Shown: positions 34,065-44,164 of the stretch, in pieces
Numbering within the stretch: position 1 is the first letter of the stretch
How the letters are laid out: each line of letters begins with the position of its first letter
Assembly (NCBI RefSeq): GCF_017654505.1
Contig: NC_054549.1
Coordinates: 26,658,147-26,722,146, forward strand
Direction: 5' to 3'
DNA from: Polyodon spathula
Lineage: Eukaryota > Chordata > Actinopteri > Acipenseriformes > Polyodontidae
Length of the DNA: 64,000 nucleotides
The notes under the pieces: model-generated
What the model saw: only the letters and a program-made list of their open reading frames with translations
What the model was told of the DNA's origin: nothing
Databases searched by the model: none
Translations under genes and position numbers: made by a program

Positions 34065-35905
34065 TCAATTTCCTTTAAAGTAGTGGGAAAGCTGCATGAG
34101 CTCCCTACATGATTAGATAGAAGATACTGCAAGGGTCTAAACTGATCAAAAAGTTCAATAGAGAATGTTTTAGAGTTTTAGGGAGTCTGTGTACATGTAA
34201 ATAGATCCTGCACCTGCAAACCCACGCTGTCTAATGCTGGTGTGAGCCAGAATCATCTGCAAGCTTAAGGGATAACGCTTTGGATGATAAAGATAAACCA
34301 AGGAAGTGTTGTGGAAATGGATGGCAGGTCCAATCATTCAATTAAGGCTCCAGCCACACTCTCACATGTATCCTGGCAAGGAGAAATTTAACCCCCGCCC
34401 TCCCCATCCAATATTCCCCACACACACGTTACACCACTTTCACACCGCCACACAGGGGCAGAACAGTGGCAGGTTGTCCATGCAGTTTTGAACCTCCTAC
34501 ACCCACATACCATGTACGTTTCTTGTGCTGTACAAAGTGCATGGCTAAAACATGGTACGACTTGAATCATCTTCTCACGCTAAAAAAACTATGCTCAAAA
34601 ACTATGTTTGGTTTTTTTTGCACGGAAACATGTCCGAAAGACGTATCACATGACTTTAGCAGTGAAAATCCCATTTGTGACGTAACCTGGTGCAATTTTG
34701 TATTATAACTAAAGGCAGTACCAAACAATTCTTTATCAATAACGAGATCTTTTTGGGAGTAACCCTAGCAAATAAGCACACAGTACAAAGGATTTAGAGA
34801 CCTCTTAAAGCAGTATTTTTTTTTTTTTATGTGACAGCAATTGTTCAACATTTCAAATTATTGCAATAGACAAAAATTACAGTGCTTCATAGTTTATTTT
34901 TTTTATAAGCAAGTTTACAAAAAAAATACCGAAGCTACCACAAATTAAAAAAAAATGCAGCCCTTTGCAATACATAAATACATAAATAAATAACGAAGCC
35001 CTTTGCAAAGCACACAAAGATTTTATTTCATCCTTTACACTTGTTATATTCGTGTTTGGTCATTGGATAGCTGATTGCTTTAAGCCTAGAGTTTTCTGTC
35101 CCTGAGCAAATAAGATGCAACTCATTGTACACTAGCCTTAGGTAGCATCTATCATTGGTACCTACCAAGTACAAAAAAAGTCACGTTGGTACCCTAATAT
35201 GTATTAAACTAGCATAGCTGGGAATTCATGCCAGTGGTCTCCTTTATTATTGCTGCGGGCTACTGACAGCACCAGGCTTGAGCTACCACCTACAGAGTTG
35301 AATCAAAATCTCCTAAAACTTAATTCAATTAGCAAAATTAGTTTTAAAAGAATGAAATTATTAAAACTATTATATGCAACAAACTGGCCCTTAATTCCTA
35401 GGAATTGCCCCTGCATTGGCTATTATTGCTAAGTTAATAATTTGATTGAATCAGAAATGCAAACTGTAATTGGTGTTAAAAATGCTTTCAAATTGTATTG
35501 AGTATGTTGTCTTTAAGAGACATCTCTGCTCAATGTTCTTTAAGGAATATTTCAATAAGGCATGATCGGTGCTCTAATTATAAGCAAAGGTGCCTATGAG
35601 GAATGGAATATTGTTCTATAGTGGAAGTAAAAATATAAAGATTAACGATTGGGATAAAAAACAGACATGGGGTTGTATTTCTCAAGTTGCAAAGGCTTGG
35701 AGTCTATAAGGATATTCATTACAGGGCAGATTTGTGTCTGGAAGGCTGGAGGAAAGCCATGGGGATTGTGCTTTGCCTGGAGTAGAGAGCCTAGGGCAAG
35801 CACCAGGCAGCAGTAACAGTCCTTTAAGAATTTACATGGGAAATTCTGTCAATCTCCCAAAATCTACAAGGGGTGTTTGGAAGTAGGCAGATGGATGTTT
35901 AAAGA
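34065..35905. other. Intergenic, nothing recognised
   Basis: No supported gene; A- and T-rich patches at 34815-34830 and 34900-34960. Confidence 0.4.
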
Positions 35906-35909
35906 ATGC

Positions 35910-35956
<47 letters not shown>

Positions 35957-35964
35957 ACACGCGA
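35910..35964. repeat. (GT)n-(GC)n-(AC)n alternating tract
   Basis: About 33 bases of GT pass into GCGCGCGC and then CACACACGCG. The whole stretch alternates purine and pyrimidine and is partly self-complementary, so it is a Z-DNA or cruciform candidate. Confidence 0.9.
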
Positions 35965-36352
35965 AAGGACACACTCCTCTCAGGAACAAAAATGAAAAAC
36001 TCCCAGTTGGAAAAAATATTGAAGGTAGAAAAATCTGCTTAAGAATCAGTTCATGGGGAGTTCTAATGGAGTCAATGTAACACCGGCAAAAAGAAAGTAA
36101 TATAAGTGTGTGGGGGTGGGGGGGGCAGCTATTACTATGAATGTGTTGACAAAACGCAATGTGGAGACGTTCCCACTTTGTAAAACACGTTTTTAAGAAC
36201 TAAATATGACTTTAAAAAAAAAAGATAAAATATTTAATTTGTTGTCAGCTTTCACCCTGTGTGGAGTTTTGTCTGATTGGAGTAAGAAATAGTAAATAAA
36301 AATATAATGAGAATCATTGAGAAGTCCCAACAAATATAGAAAAGCAACCATT

Positions 36353-36401
36353 GTGTGTGTGTGTGTGCGTGTGAGAGAGAGAGAGAAAGAGAGAGAGAAA
36401 T
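36353..36401. repeat. (GT)n-(GA)n microsatellite
   Basis: GT repeats from 36353 continue into GAGAGA blocks with AAAGA interruptions. Confidence 0.8.
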
Positions 36402-36524
36402 GAAACAGTCCCCAGGGACTACTTTTTCTGAAAGGAAGGATACATAATGGAAGGATTTCTTTTTATCCTTACAAAGTGCTCATTTGTGGAATTATTTTCA
36501 AGAAAAAAAAAGTATGCCATTTAT

Positions 36525-36595
36525 AAGTGAAATAGCCCATTCCAGGGCATGAAGTAAGGCAATTCATACCGCACTTCCTGGGTGGCACTGCTTGA
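36525..36595. repeat. Partial copy of the MITE at 17497
   Basis: AAGTGAAATAGCCCATTCC and TAAGGCAATTCATACCGCAC match the left half of the 17497-17642 element with few changes. No right terminal repeat follows. Confidence 0.6.
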
Positions 36596-36699
36596 GTTTG
36601 TTGAGTTTGGGGTTGAGCAGAAGTGGAACTATGACTCTACCACTAAAATTAATTCAGCCAAGCCCTACTTTTTCAAAATGGCCAACTGAGACAGGGCAG

Positions 36700-37080
36700 A
36701 AGAAAAGCCTATACGTAATTAAGGGGCAGAGCAAAGCCCTGTTGTAAATGTAAATGTATTGTGTCGTGTTTATTTAGCATAGGTGATTGCATTGTTATAA
36801 TTTTAAATGTATTGTTTCTGTTCATTGTATTTTGTGTTATGTAAAAAGAGTGATTTTCTTGATTATTGTTTAGTTTAAGTGTGGTCTGGCAGAGGCGGTG
36901 TTAGCAGCTCGTCTCTGCCAGACTGCGTGGTCGGCAGCTAATTAATTAAGAGTTGCTGTCGACCATGCAGATATTAAAAACCCATGCAGAATGTGACCAT
37001 CTCCAGGTTAACTGATTTAATGTATTGCTAATCTGGAGATGGTCACCGGTATAAAAAACAGCAGTTTGCTGGTGGGGGTG
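36700..37080 (+). repeat. Hairpin/TATA repeat, plus-strand copy
   Basis: Three successive inverted repeats are visible: 11 bp at 36884-36894/36913-36923 (GTCTGGCAGAG and its complement), 11 bp with one mismatch at 36928-36938/36955-36965 (TGGTCGGCAGC), and a perfect 14 bp at 36993-37006/37033-37046 (GTGACCATCTCCAG). A GGTATAAAAAACAG box starts at 37048. The unit aligns in reverse with 29091-29335. It looks like an LTR or other retroelement promoter region. Outer boundaries are uncertain. Confidence 0.55.
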
Positions 37081-37149
37081 GGTGTTCAACGGGAGGAACA
37101 TGTGTGTGAGAGAGAGGTAGGTAGAGAGAAAGAATTCTAAAGCAAAAAT

Positions 37150-38250
37150 AAAACATAAAGAAATTAAAATTGTTTTTTTTTTTTTTTTTTAAATCTACAC
37201 ATCCTACTCCACAACTTCCAAGTGAAAAAAATATTCTAGAAATTTGTAGAAAATCAATATAAAATAAAAACTGAAATAGCTTGGTTGGATAAGTGTCCAC
37301 ACCCTTGTAATAGCTATTCTAAATTAGCTCAGGTGTAACCAGTCACCTTCAAAATCACACACCAAGTTAAGTGGCCTCCACCTGGGTTAAACTGTAGTGT
37401 GCCACGTGATTTCAGGATAAATTTAGCAGTCCCTGTAGGTTCCCTCTGCTGGATAGTGCATTTCAAAGCAAAGACTCAACCATGAGCATCAAAGCGATTT
37501 CAAAAGAACTCTGGGACAGAGTTGTTGAAAGGCACAGATCTGGGGATGGGTATACAAAAATATCAAAGGCCTCGTGTATCCCTTGGAGCACGGTCAAGAC
37601 GATTATTAAGAAGTGGAAGGTGTATGTCACCACCAAAACTGGATGACCAAGCAAGAAAGAAACTGATCACAGAGGCTACCAAGAGGTCAATGGCAACTTT
37701 ACAAGAGCTACAGGGTTTTGTGGCCAAGAGTGGTCAAAGTGTGCATGTGACAAGAATATCCCAAGCACTCCACAAATCTGGGCTGTATTGTAGGGTGGCA
37801 AGAAGGAAGCCATTACTCAAGAAAGCCCACCTTGAATCCCGTTTGAAGTATGCAAAAAAAACACTCAGGAGCTTTTGTAGCCATGTGGCAAGGTCTGACG
37901 AAACTAAAATGGAACTTTTTGGCCTAAATACAAAGCGTTATGTTTGGCGCAAACCCAACACAGCACATCACCCAAAGAACATCATCCCTACTGTGAAGCA
38001 TGGTGGTGGTAACATCATGTTATAGGGATGTTTCACTTGTCAGGATAGAAGGGAAAATGAACGGAGCAAAGTACAGAGAAGTCCTTGAGGAGAACCTGCT
38101 GTCCTCTGCAAGAAAGCTGAAACTGGGACGGAAGTTCACCTTTCAGCATGAAACGTCCCAAAGCACACAGCCAAAGCTACATTGGAGTGGCTAAGGAACA
38201 AAAGGTAAATGTCCTTGACTGGCCCATCAGAGCCACAACCTAAATGGAGG
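37150..38250 (+). mobile_element. Tc1-like transposon copy, inactivated
   Basis: Its 5' region (AAATAGCTTGGTT, AAATTAGCTCAGGTGTAACC) is nearly the same as at 40800-41070, so the two are one subfamily. The transposase reads MSIKAISKELWDRVVERHRS at about 37481 with frame shifts, then an open stretch to 38023 with QALHKSGLY, the first Asp in RSDETKMELFGLN and [13 protein letters not shown] at 38024-38026 replaces the usual Trp of the MLWGCF motif. A further frame has [20 protein letters not shown], with FQHETSQ where FQHDNDP is normal, so the second catalytic Asp is lost. The 3' end and its terminal repeat are missing. Confidence 0.8.
37167..37190. repeat. Poly-T tract at a Tc1 5' end
   Basis: T run inside the degraded 5' terminal region of the Tc1-like copy. 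Confidence 0.7.
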
Positions 38251-38454
38251 AAAGCCATGGGGATTTCTTTTAAACCACATTTTGTTTTTTTATTATCTAG
38301 ATATTATTGTATAGCATTATCAGCTGTTTGTCAAATACATTTATTTGCATGCACATTTTACTTTATTGCCCTAGGGCACAGGATAGATTTGCTGCCAACA
38401 ATTCAATGTAGAATGAAAATGACCATATAAAAATGTATTCTATAGCATTTGGAG

Positions 38455-38457
<3 letters not shown>

Positions 38458-38517
<60 letters not shown>
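38458..38517. repeat. (AT)n microsatellite
   Basis: About 58 bases of alternating AT. Confidence 0.95.
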
Positions 38518-38518
<1 letters not shown>

Positions 38519-38575
38519 CACAAACATTTTATGTCGTTATCCGTTTCTCTGAGATACGAATGTACCAGCTTTACA

Positions 38576-38600
<25 letters not shown>
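38576..38600. repeat. (TTTA)n microsatellite
   Basis: Six tandem TTTA units. Confidence 0.85.
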
Positions 38601-38606
<6 letters not shown>

Positions 38607-38799
38607 CTCATTTTGTTGATCATTAATGAACATTTCTGTACTGTGGGTGTTGTCGAGTGATTGAAAAAGGGACATTTTGTGTTTGAATTGAAAGTGATGA
38701 TCCAGAGGAGTTGAATGAGTCAAAGTTAAAGTATATTTCCCTATAGAGGAATTAGGCTTCCAAGCAGAATGGTTGGAAGCCTATTGTTCTCTCAAAAGA

Positions 38800-38850
38800 T
38801 TATTATTATTATTATTATTATTATTATTTTTTATTATTATTATTATTTTC
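38800..38850. repeat. (TTA)n microsatellite
   Basis: About fifteen ATT units with one T-rich interruption. Confidence 0.9.
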
Positions 38851-38854
38851 TTTC

Positions 38855-40320
38855 CTTCCACCAAAAGGTAAATCTTTAACAGCCCATAAAATGAAAACCG
38901 TTGCAGGTAGAGGCTCGCCGTTTGGAAAGTAGGTAGATACAAATGGAGAATGTAGGTCACGTGGTTTGGCAGCCATGTTGGATTTTTGCTAAATTTTGGT
39001 CATTTTCAAAACTCTTCTCCTCTGACCGCTTTATGCTAGAGCTCTGAAACTTGCTGTACATGTTTACAAATAGTCAATCTTTAAAAGTTATTCAAAGAAA
39101 AAGTTTTCGTCAATGGCGGCCAAATATCCACCTCGCTAAATAAATAAATATTAAAAGTAGGCTATGAGAGTAATGATATTAGCAAAAATTGTAGCATCTG
39201 CAATGGAAACAGAAAGCAAGCGTTATAGCAATCAGCCTTTTGGTGTGTTCCCTTTGAGAGGTGAGCTGTGTGGGCTTGTCAGTGAGCTGTGTAGCAGTGA
39301 CGATTCAATACACCAGTTAAGAAAGTGTTTTACTCTTTTTTTGTGCAATGTGTTTGTATGATAGTGTGCACGTTTGTCGACACTGGCAACATGTTTTTGT
39401 AGATTTTAAATGCATTTTAATTAAACAAAGCAAGCATCATAAGTGAAATGCTCATGTGTTTAAAATAGCCTTAGCAATACTCAAATCAAGCTTCTTTTTG
39501 GTTGTGTTGGCAATATCTAGAAAGAGTGTAGAGTACTGTGTCAGAGATATTAAGAAAGCAGAACTAGGGAGGCAGGGACTTCAAAAGTTAAGAAAGAAGA
39601 CATCAGGTGCAGGTTATTGTATATTTACCATTTGTTTTATTTTTTTTTTTTTTTTTTAATAAAAAGCTTTGCATGGAGATGGCTTATAGTAAATACAGCA
39701 ACACTGTATTAGTAGTCTAATCTTTTTTATGTTTGTTTAGTTTTGAAGCAAATAATGTCCCCATGCTCAAAGCAGCCTGCGTGTTTTATTCACTATGCAT
39801 TTATTCTATTTTTACAGCATGTGTAAATGACATTTTCTAAATGGAAGAAGAGCAGAAAGATTATAAAAGCTCATCTATCTTTTGACTGATTAAGTGTTTG
39901 TCTAAAAACCATGAACATTAAGCTCAGACTCTGAGAAAAACATCTTAAACATAAGATATTAAAAATTAAACAAAAAATCTTTTAAACAAAAGATATTTAA
40001 ATGTCAATCAATATGAAGTTGTCTTGAAAGAACTACGATATACTGTATAAAGATGTTCAATGCAATTTGGACGTTTCTTCTTCTAGAGCAAATTGCCAAA
40101 CTCTATAGTGAACAGCCTGATATAAACAACATTTCTCCAGGCCCCATATATATATATATATATATATATAAACAGACTTAAACTACAGCTGATGTGCAGT
40201 TGCAGAGGTGAATCATATAAGCAGGGCTTCTATGTTTCAGTGTCTTTTTGCTTTTTCTGTGTCAATAAAGTGTTTTATTTTTTTATATCAATAAATATAT
40301 CAGTCTCAGCATTGGGTTCT
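38855..40320. other. Intergenic; one block related to 63390
   Basis: TCACGTGGTTTGGCAGCCAT at about 38957 resembles the reverse complement of 63391-63416. Other parts hold a T run at 39641-39658 and an AT tract at 40147-40170, with no supported gene. Confidence 0.4.
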
Positions 40321-40326
40321 GTGACA

Positions 40327-40622
40327 GGATAGCATCCCGGCCAAGAGGACGGCTGCAGTTTAAGTGCCAAAGCACACATTTATTGACATGAAACAAGAAC
40401 AAAGTAAACACAGGAACAAACAAACAGGCCACGGAAACCCAGAATAAAAGGGTTCAACAAAATGTGCCTTGCTGTTCAGTCTGGGCAGTCGCCTTCATTT
40501 AACGCCTCCAAACTCCTCTCCCAAACAAAGGATTTTCCCTCTCTTTTATGCATGCGGTATTGTCAGGGATGTGATTTAACTCAATCCCTGCCAAACTTAA
40601 ACAAGAAAACACACACTTATAC

Positions 40623-40625
<3 letters not shown>
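40327..40625 (-). repeat. LTR-like repeat, family shared with 47748
   Basis: Begins TGTGACAGGATAGC and shares TGACAGGATA, GCACACAT-n-TTATT and ATCCCTGCCAAACTT in the same order with 47748-48140. An AATAAA on the minus strand near 40380, about 50 bases from the TG end, suggests that the LTR reads on the minus strand and ends here. The opposite end runs into the AT microsatellite. Confidence 0.45.

Positions 40626-40626
<1 letters not shown>

Positions 40627-40690
<64 letters not shown>
40627..40690. repeat. (AT)n microsatellite
   Basis: Alternating AT tract immediately next to the Tc1-like terminal repeat at 40696; TA is the Tc1 target. Confidence 0.95.
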
Positions 40691-40693
<3 letters not shown>

Positions 40694-40695
40694 TA

Positions 40696-41365
40696 CAGTG
40701 CCTTTAGAAAGTCTACACCCCCTTTCAAAGTTTTCACTTTTTGTTGCCTTATAGCCTGGAATTAAAATACATTAAAATAGTTTTTCTTTTCATTTATCTA
40801 CATATCCTCCCCTTTTTTCCAAGTGAAAAAAATATTCTAGAAATTTGTAGAAAACTAATTAAAAATAAAATGTGAAATAGCTTGGTTTGGTAAGTGTCCA
40901 ACCCCCTTGTAATAGCTATCCTAAATTAGCTCTGGTGTAACCAATCGCCTTCAAAATCACACACCAAATTAAGAGGCCTCCACCTGTGTTAAATTGTAGT
41001 GATTCACATGATTTCAGGATAAATTCAACAGTTCCTGTAGGTTCCCTCTGCTGGGTAGTACATTTCAAAGCAAGGACTCAACCATGAGCACCAAGGCACT
41101 TTCAAAAGAACTCTGTGACAAAGTTGCTGAAAGGCACAGATGGATAGGTATTAAAAAATATCAAAGACCTTGAACATCCCTTGAAGCATGGTCAAGATGA
41201 TTATTAAGAAGTGAAAGGTGTATGGCACCACTAAGACCCTGCCTAGATCAGGCCATCCCTCCAAACTGAATGACCAAGCAAGAAGGAGACTGATTAGAGA
41301 GGCTACCAAGAGGCCAATGGCAACTTTGCAAGAGTTACAGGCTTTTATAGCTAAGACTGGTCAAA
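40696..41365 (+). mobile_element. Tc1-like transposon, 5' half (left part of composite)
   Basis: A terminal repeat beginning TA|CAGTGCCTTTAGAAAGTC at 40694 is followed by the same leader as in the copy at 37150. The transposase start reads MSTKALSKELCDKVAERH at about 41084, and later frames continue to the RLVREA-like region (GRLI.REATKRPMATLQELQ in shifted frames). Sequence stops at 41365 and passes directly into a different, inverted Tc1-like element. Multiple frame shifts. Confidence 0.8.
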
Positions 41366-42752
41366 TCCCCACACATTAATATTTGGTAGAACCATCTTTC
41401 GCTGCAATAACATCTTTAAGTCTTTTAGGGTAAGTATGTACCAACTTTGCACACAGTGTCAGAGTGATTTTGGCCCATTCTTCTTGGCAGATTTGCTCCA
41501 GGTTGTTCAGGTTGGTTGGACGACGCCTGTGGACCGCAATTTTCAAACAGTGCCACAGATTCTCAATGGGATTGAGATCAAGACTTTGACTTGGCCACTG
41601 TAGGACATTCACCTTTTTGTTCTTGAGCCACTCCAATGATGCTTTGGCCTTGTGCTTAGGATCATTGTCTTGCTGAAAGATGAATTTCCTCCCAAGCTTC
41701 AGTTTTTTAGCGGACTGAAGCAGATTCTCTTGCAGTATTTTCCTCCATCCATTCTTCCTTCAGTTGTAACAAGATGCCCAGTCCCTGCTGATGAGAAGCA
41801 TCCCCACAGCATGATGCTGCCACCACCATACTTCACTGTAGGGATGGTGTGTCTTGAGGCATGGGCAGTGCTAGGTTTGCGCCACACATAGCGCTTTGAG
41901 TTTTGGCCAAAAAGCTCTATCTTGGTCTCATCTGACCACAAAACCTTTTCCCACATTGCAGCTGGGTCACTCTCATGTTTTCTGGCAAACTCCAGATGTG
42001 CTTTCAGATAGTACTTTTTGAGTAATGGCTTCTTTCTTGCCACCCTCCCATACAGGCCAGTGTTATGCAGAGCTCTTGATATGGTTGACTGGTGCACCAT
42101 TACTCCACTCCCAGCCACTGAACTCTGTAGCTCCTTCAAAGTGATTGTTGGCCTCTCTGTGGCTTCTCTCACAAGTCTCCTTCTTGTTTTGAGGGACGGC
42201 CTTTTCTTGGCAGTGCCTGGGTGGTGTGATGCAGTTTCCACTTCCTGATTATTGATCCAGCTGTACTCACTGGGATATCCAAACACTTGGATATTATGTT
42301 GTACCCTTTCTTTAATCTGTGCATTTGTATTACTTTATCTCTAATTTCTGTAGAATGCTCTTTGGTCTTCATTTTCTTCAGATTCACAGCCTTACCAATG
42401 ATCCTTCAACAGTGGGGTTTTTATCCAGAAAATATGACAGCAACTTTAATGGTTCACAGGTGGAGGCCAATGGTAAGGCAATAGTGTCCTTGTTAGGGTA
42501 ATTTTTTTCATCTGTGCAAACTGGGAGCTTCCACAGCACAGGGGTTGAATACTTATGCCAGCAAGATATTTCAGCTTTTTATTTTTCTTAAAAATATTTC
42601 CCAACATAAAATCAATTTCACCTTACAATAATTGATTCTGAGTTTCAGTGTTTAAAAATAAAATATCAAACAGATCGAAATTTCAATGTACCATTTGTAA
42701 TTCGGTAATATGAGAAAATTGGTCAGGGGTCTGAATACTTTTGCAAGCCACT
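41366..42752 (-). mobile_element. Tc1-like transposon, inverted (right part of composite)
   Basis: On the minus strand it begins with the terminal repeat AGTGGCTTGCAAAAGTATTC at 42752 next to a TA-rich tract, holds the DD34E transposase, and ends in the 3' untranslated part at the 41365/41366 junction without its second terminal repeat. It is fused to the opposed 5' half at 40696-41365. Confidence 0.8.
41376..42372 (-). pseudogene. Tc1-like DD34E transposase, two frameshifts
   Basis: Minus-strand transposase of about 340 residues in three frames. [18 protein letters not shown] starts at 42372; the N-terminal helix-turn-helix part follows ([19 protein letters not shown]), then after a frameshift near 42200-42250 the middle part ([20 protein letters not shown], first Asp in [31 protein letters not shown]). 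After a second frameshift near 41700 comes [19 protein letters not shown] with the second Asp, and NPIENLW with the Glu. Exactly 34 residues separate the second Asp and the Glu, which defines the Tc1 DD34E group. All three catalytic residues and the natural C-terminus (DGSTKY, stop) are kept. It is the best-preserved transposase here. Confidence 0.85.
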
Positions 42753-42754
42753 AT

Positions 42755-44088
42755 ATATATAGACTTTTTAGTATTATTATTATTACAACAAGTTTCATTC
42801 ATTGTGTTGAGTTTGAAAAATATAAACAAAGGAGTTTTATTCAATTCTTACAGCTGGCAAAGCGCTATACCCACGCATCACAAAGTCGAACGACAAGGCT
42901 GGGGATGCAAACTGCAGATGTAAACTAGCTATGTAGAGTTTGATTTTAAGAGTTCATTGACCCTGCGTTGATTCAGAACTGATTTTAAAACACAGTAAAA
43001 AAAAAATCACAGAATGTTCAGAGATAGTTTCTTAAATCTTTACCATTTAAAAAGGGTGCATAAGCAAGGGTTGTATAATGGAAAGGAACAAATGGCTGAT
43101 GAAACAGTAAGAGATTGTTCTGTTCCAGTTAAATTGCGCAATGTGTACACCACCACAGGGCGCTATGCAAATATGTGGTAGGTTATCATGCGCAGAGTGC
43201 GTGTTCATCACAAATGTTTTCCATTTGTATAGTGTGTTATTTCTTTTGAACCTATTTCTAAATGAAAGTAACTATATAATGATTTATAGAATTTCTTGGG
43301 GCATAGAACTTTTGTAACATTAGGTCACGTTACATGAGTATTTTTTCTTTTCTCGAGACATTAATGTCTCCTGAAATAAACGTGGACATGGTGCTGTACT
43401 AGCTTTAACCACCTGAATTCACAAGCACACAAAGCAGTTTATCAAATATTTTTAGTAATAGTTTTAAACAGAAACTTGGTAAATACAATCTGTATGATAC
43501 TTTACAAACACATTTAGATCCATGTGTGATTAGCGTTATGCAAAGTTCTAGGGAAGGCAGAAAAAACTGGGGTTATCTACAACATTAATCTGATAAGGGA
43601 AATACTGCAAACAAAACATTAACTTCCCTGCTGCCATATTTGGATAATGGCAACTTCTGTATTCCCATGTGACTTTTGTAGCAGCTTTAGGAAAGGACTT
43701 GAACGAGCCAATTAACATTTCCATGAGAAAATCGTGTTTACATGTGTAAGTGGGAGTATTTCCTGGAATCTCACAAGAAATTGAGATTTTTTTGGGACAT
43801 TTTCACAAGCTTTCCCTGTCAAGTTTCACGCACATTGTCTATTCACATGAAACAAACCAACACGTAAACTGACCTATTGAAATAAACAAGTCATTTTATT
43901 TTTAAACTGAGTAATCTTACTTTATTTTTGGATGTTAAAAGCACAGTTAAAGAAGAAGAATCATTCGAGCAGCCAAGCAAAATCCTCAGATTACTACAAA
44001 AGATTTGACACAAGAATTGAGAGATTTGTTCAAGAAATTCACAAGCGAAAAATTCAACGATATGTCAGAATTTTCGCTCATGCTCATC

Positions 44089-44090
<2 letters not shown>
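42755..44090. other. Intergenic, nothing recognised
   Basis: No supported feature. Confidence 0.4.

Positions 44091-44160
<70 letters not shown>
44091..44160. repeat. (AT)n microsatellite
   Basis: About 68 bases of alternating AT. Confidence 0.95.
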
Positions 44161-44163
<3 letters not shown>

Positions 44164-44164
44164 C

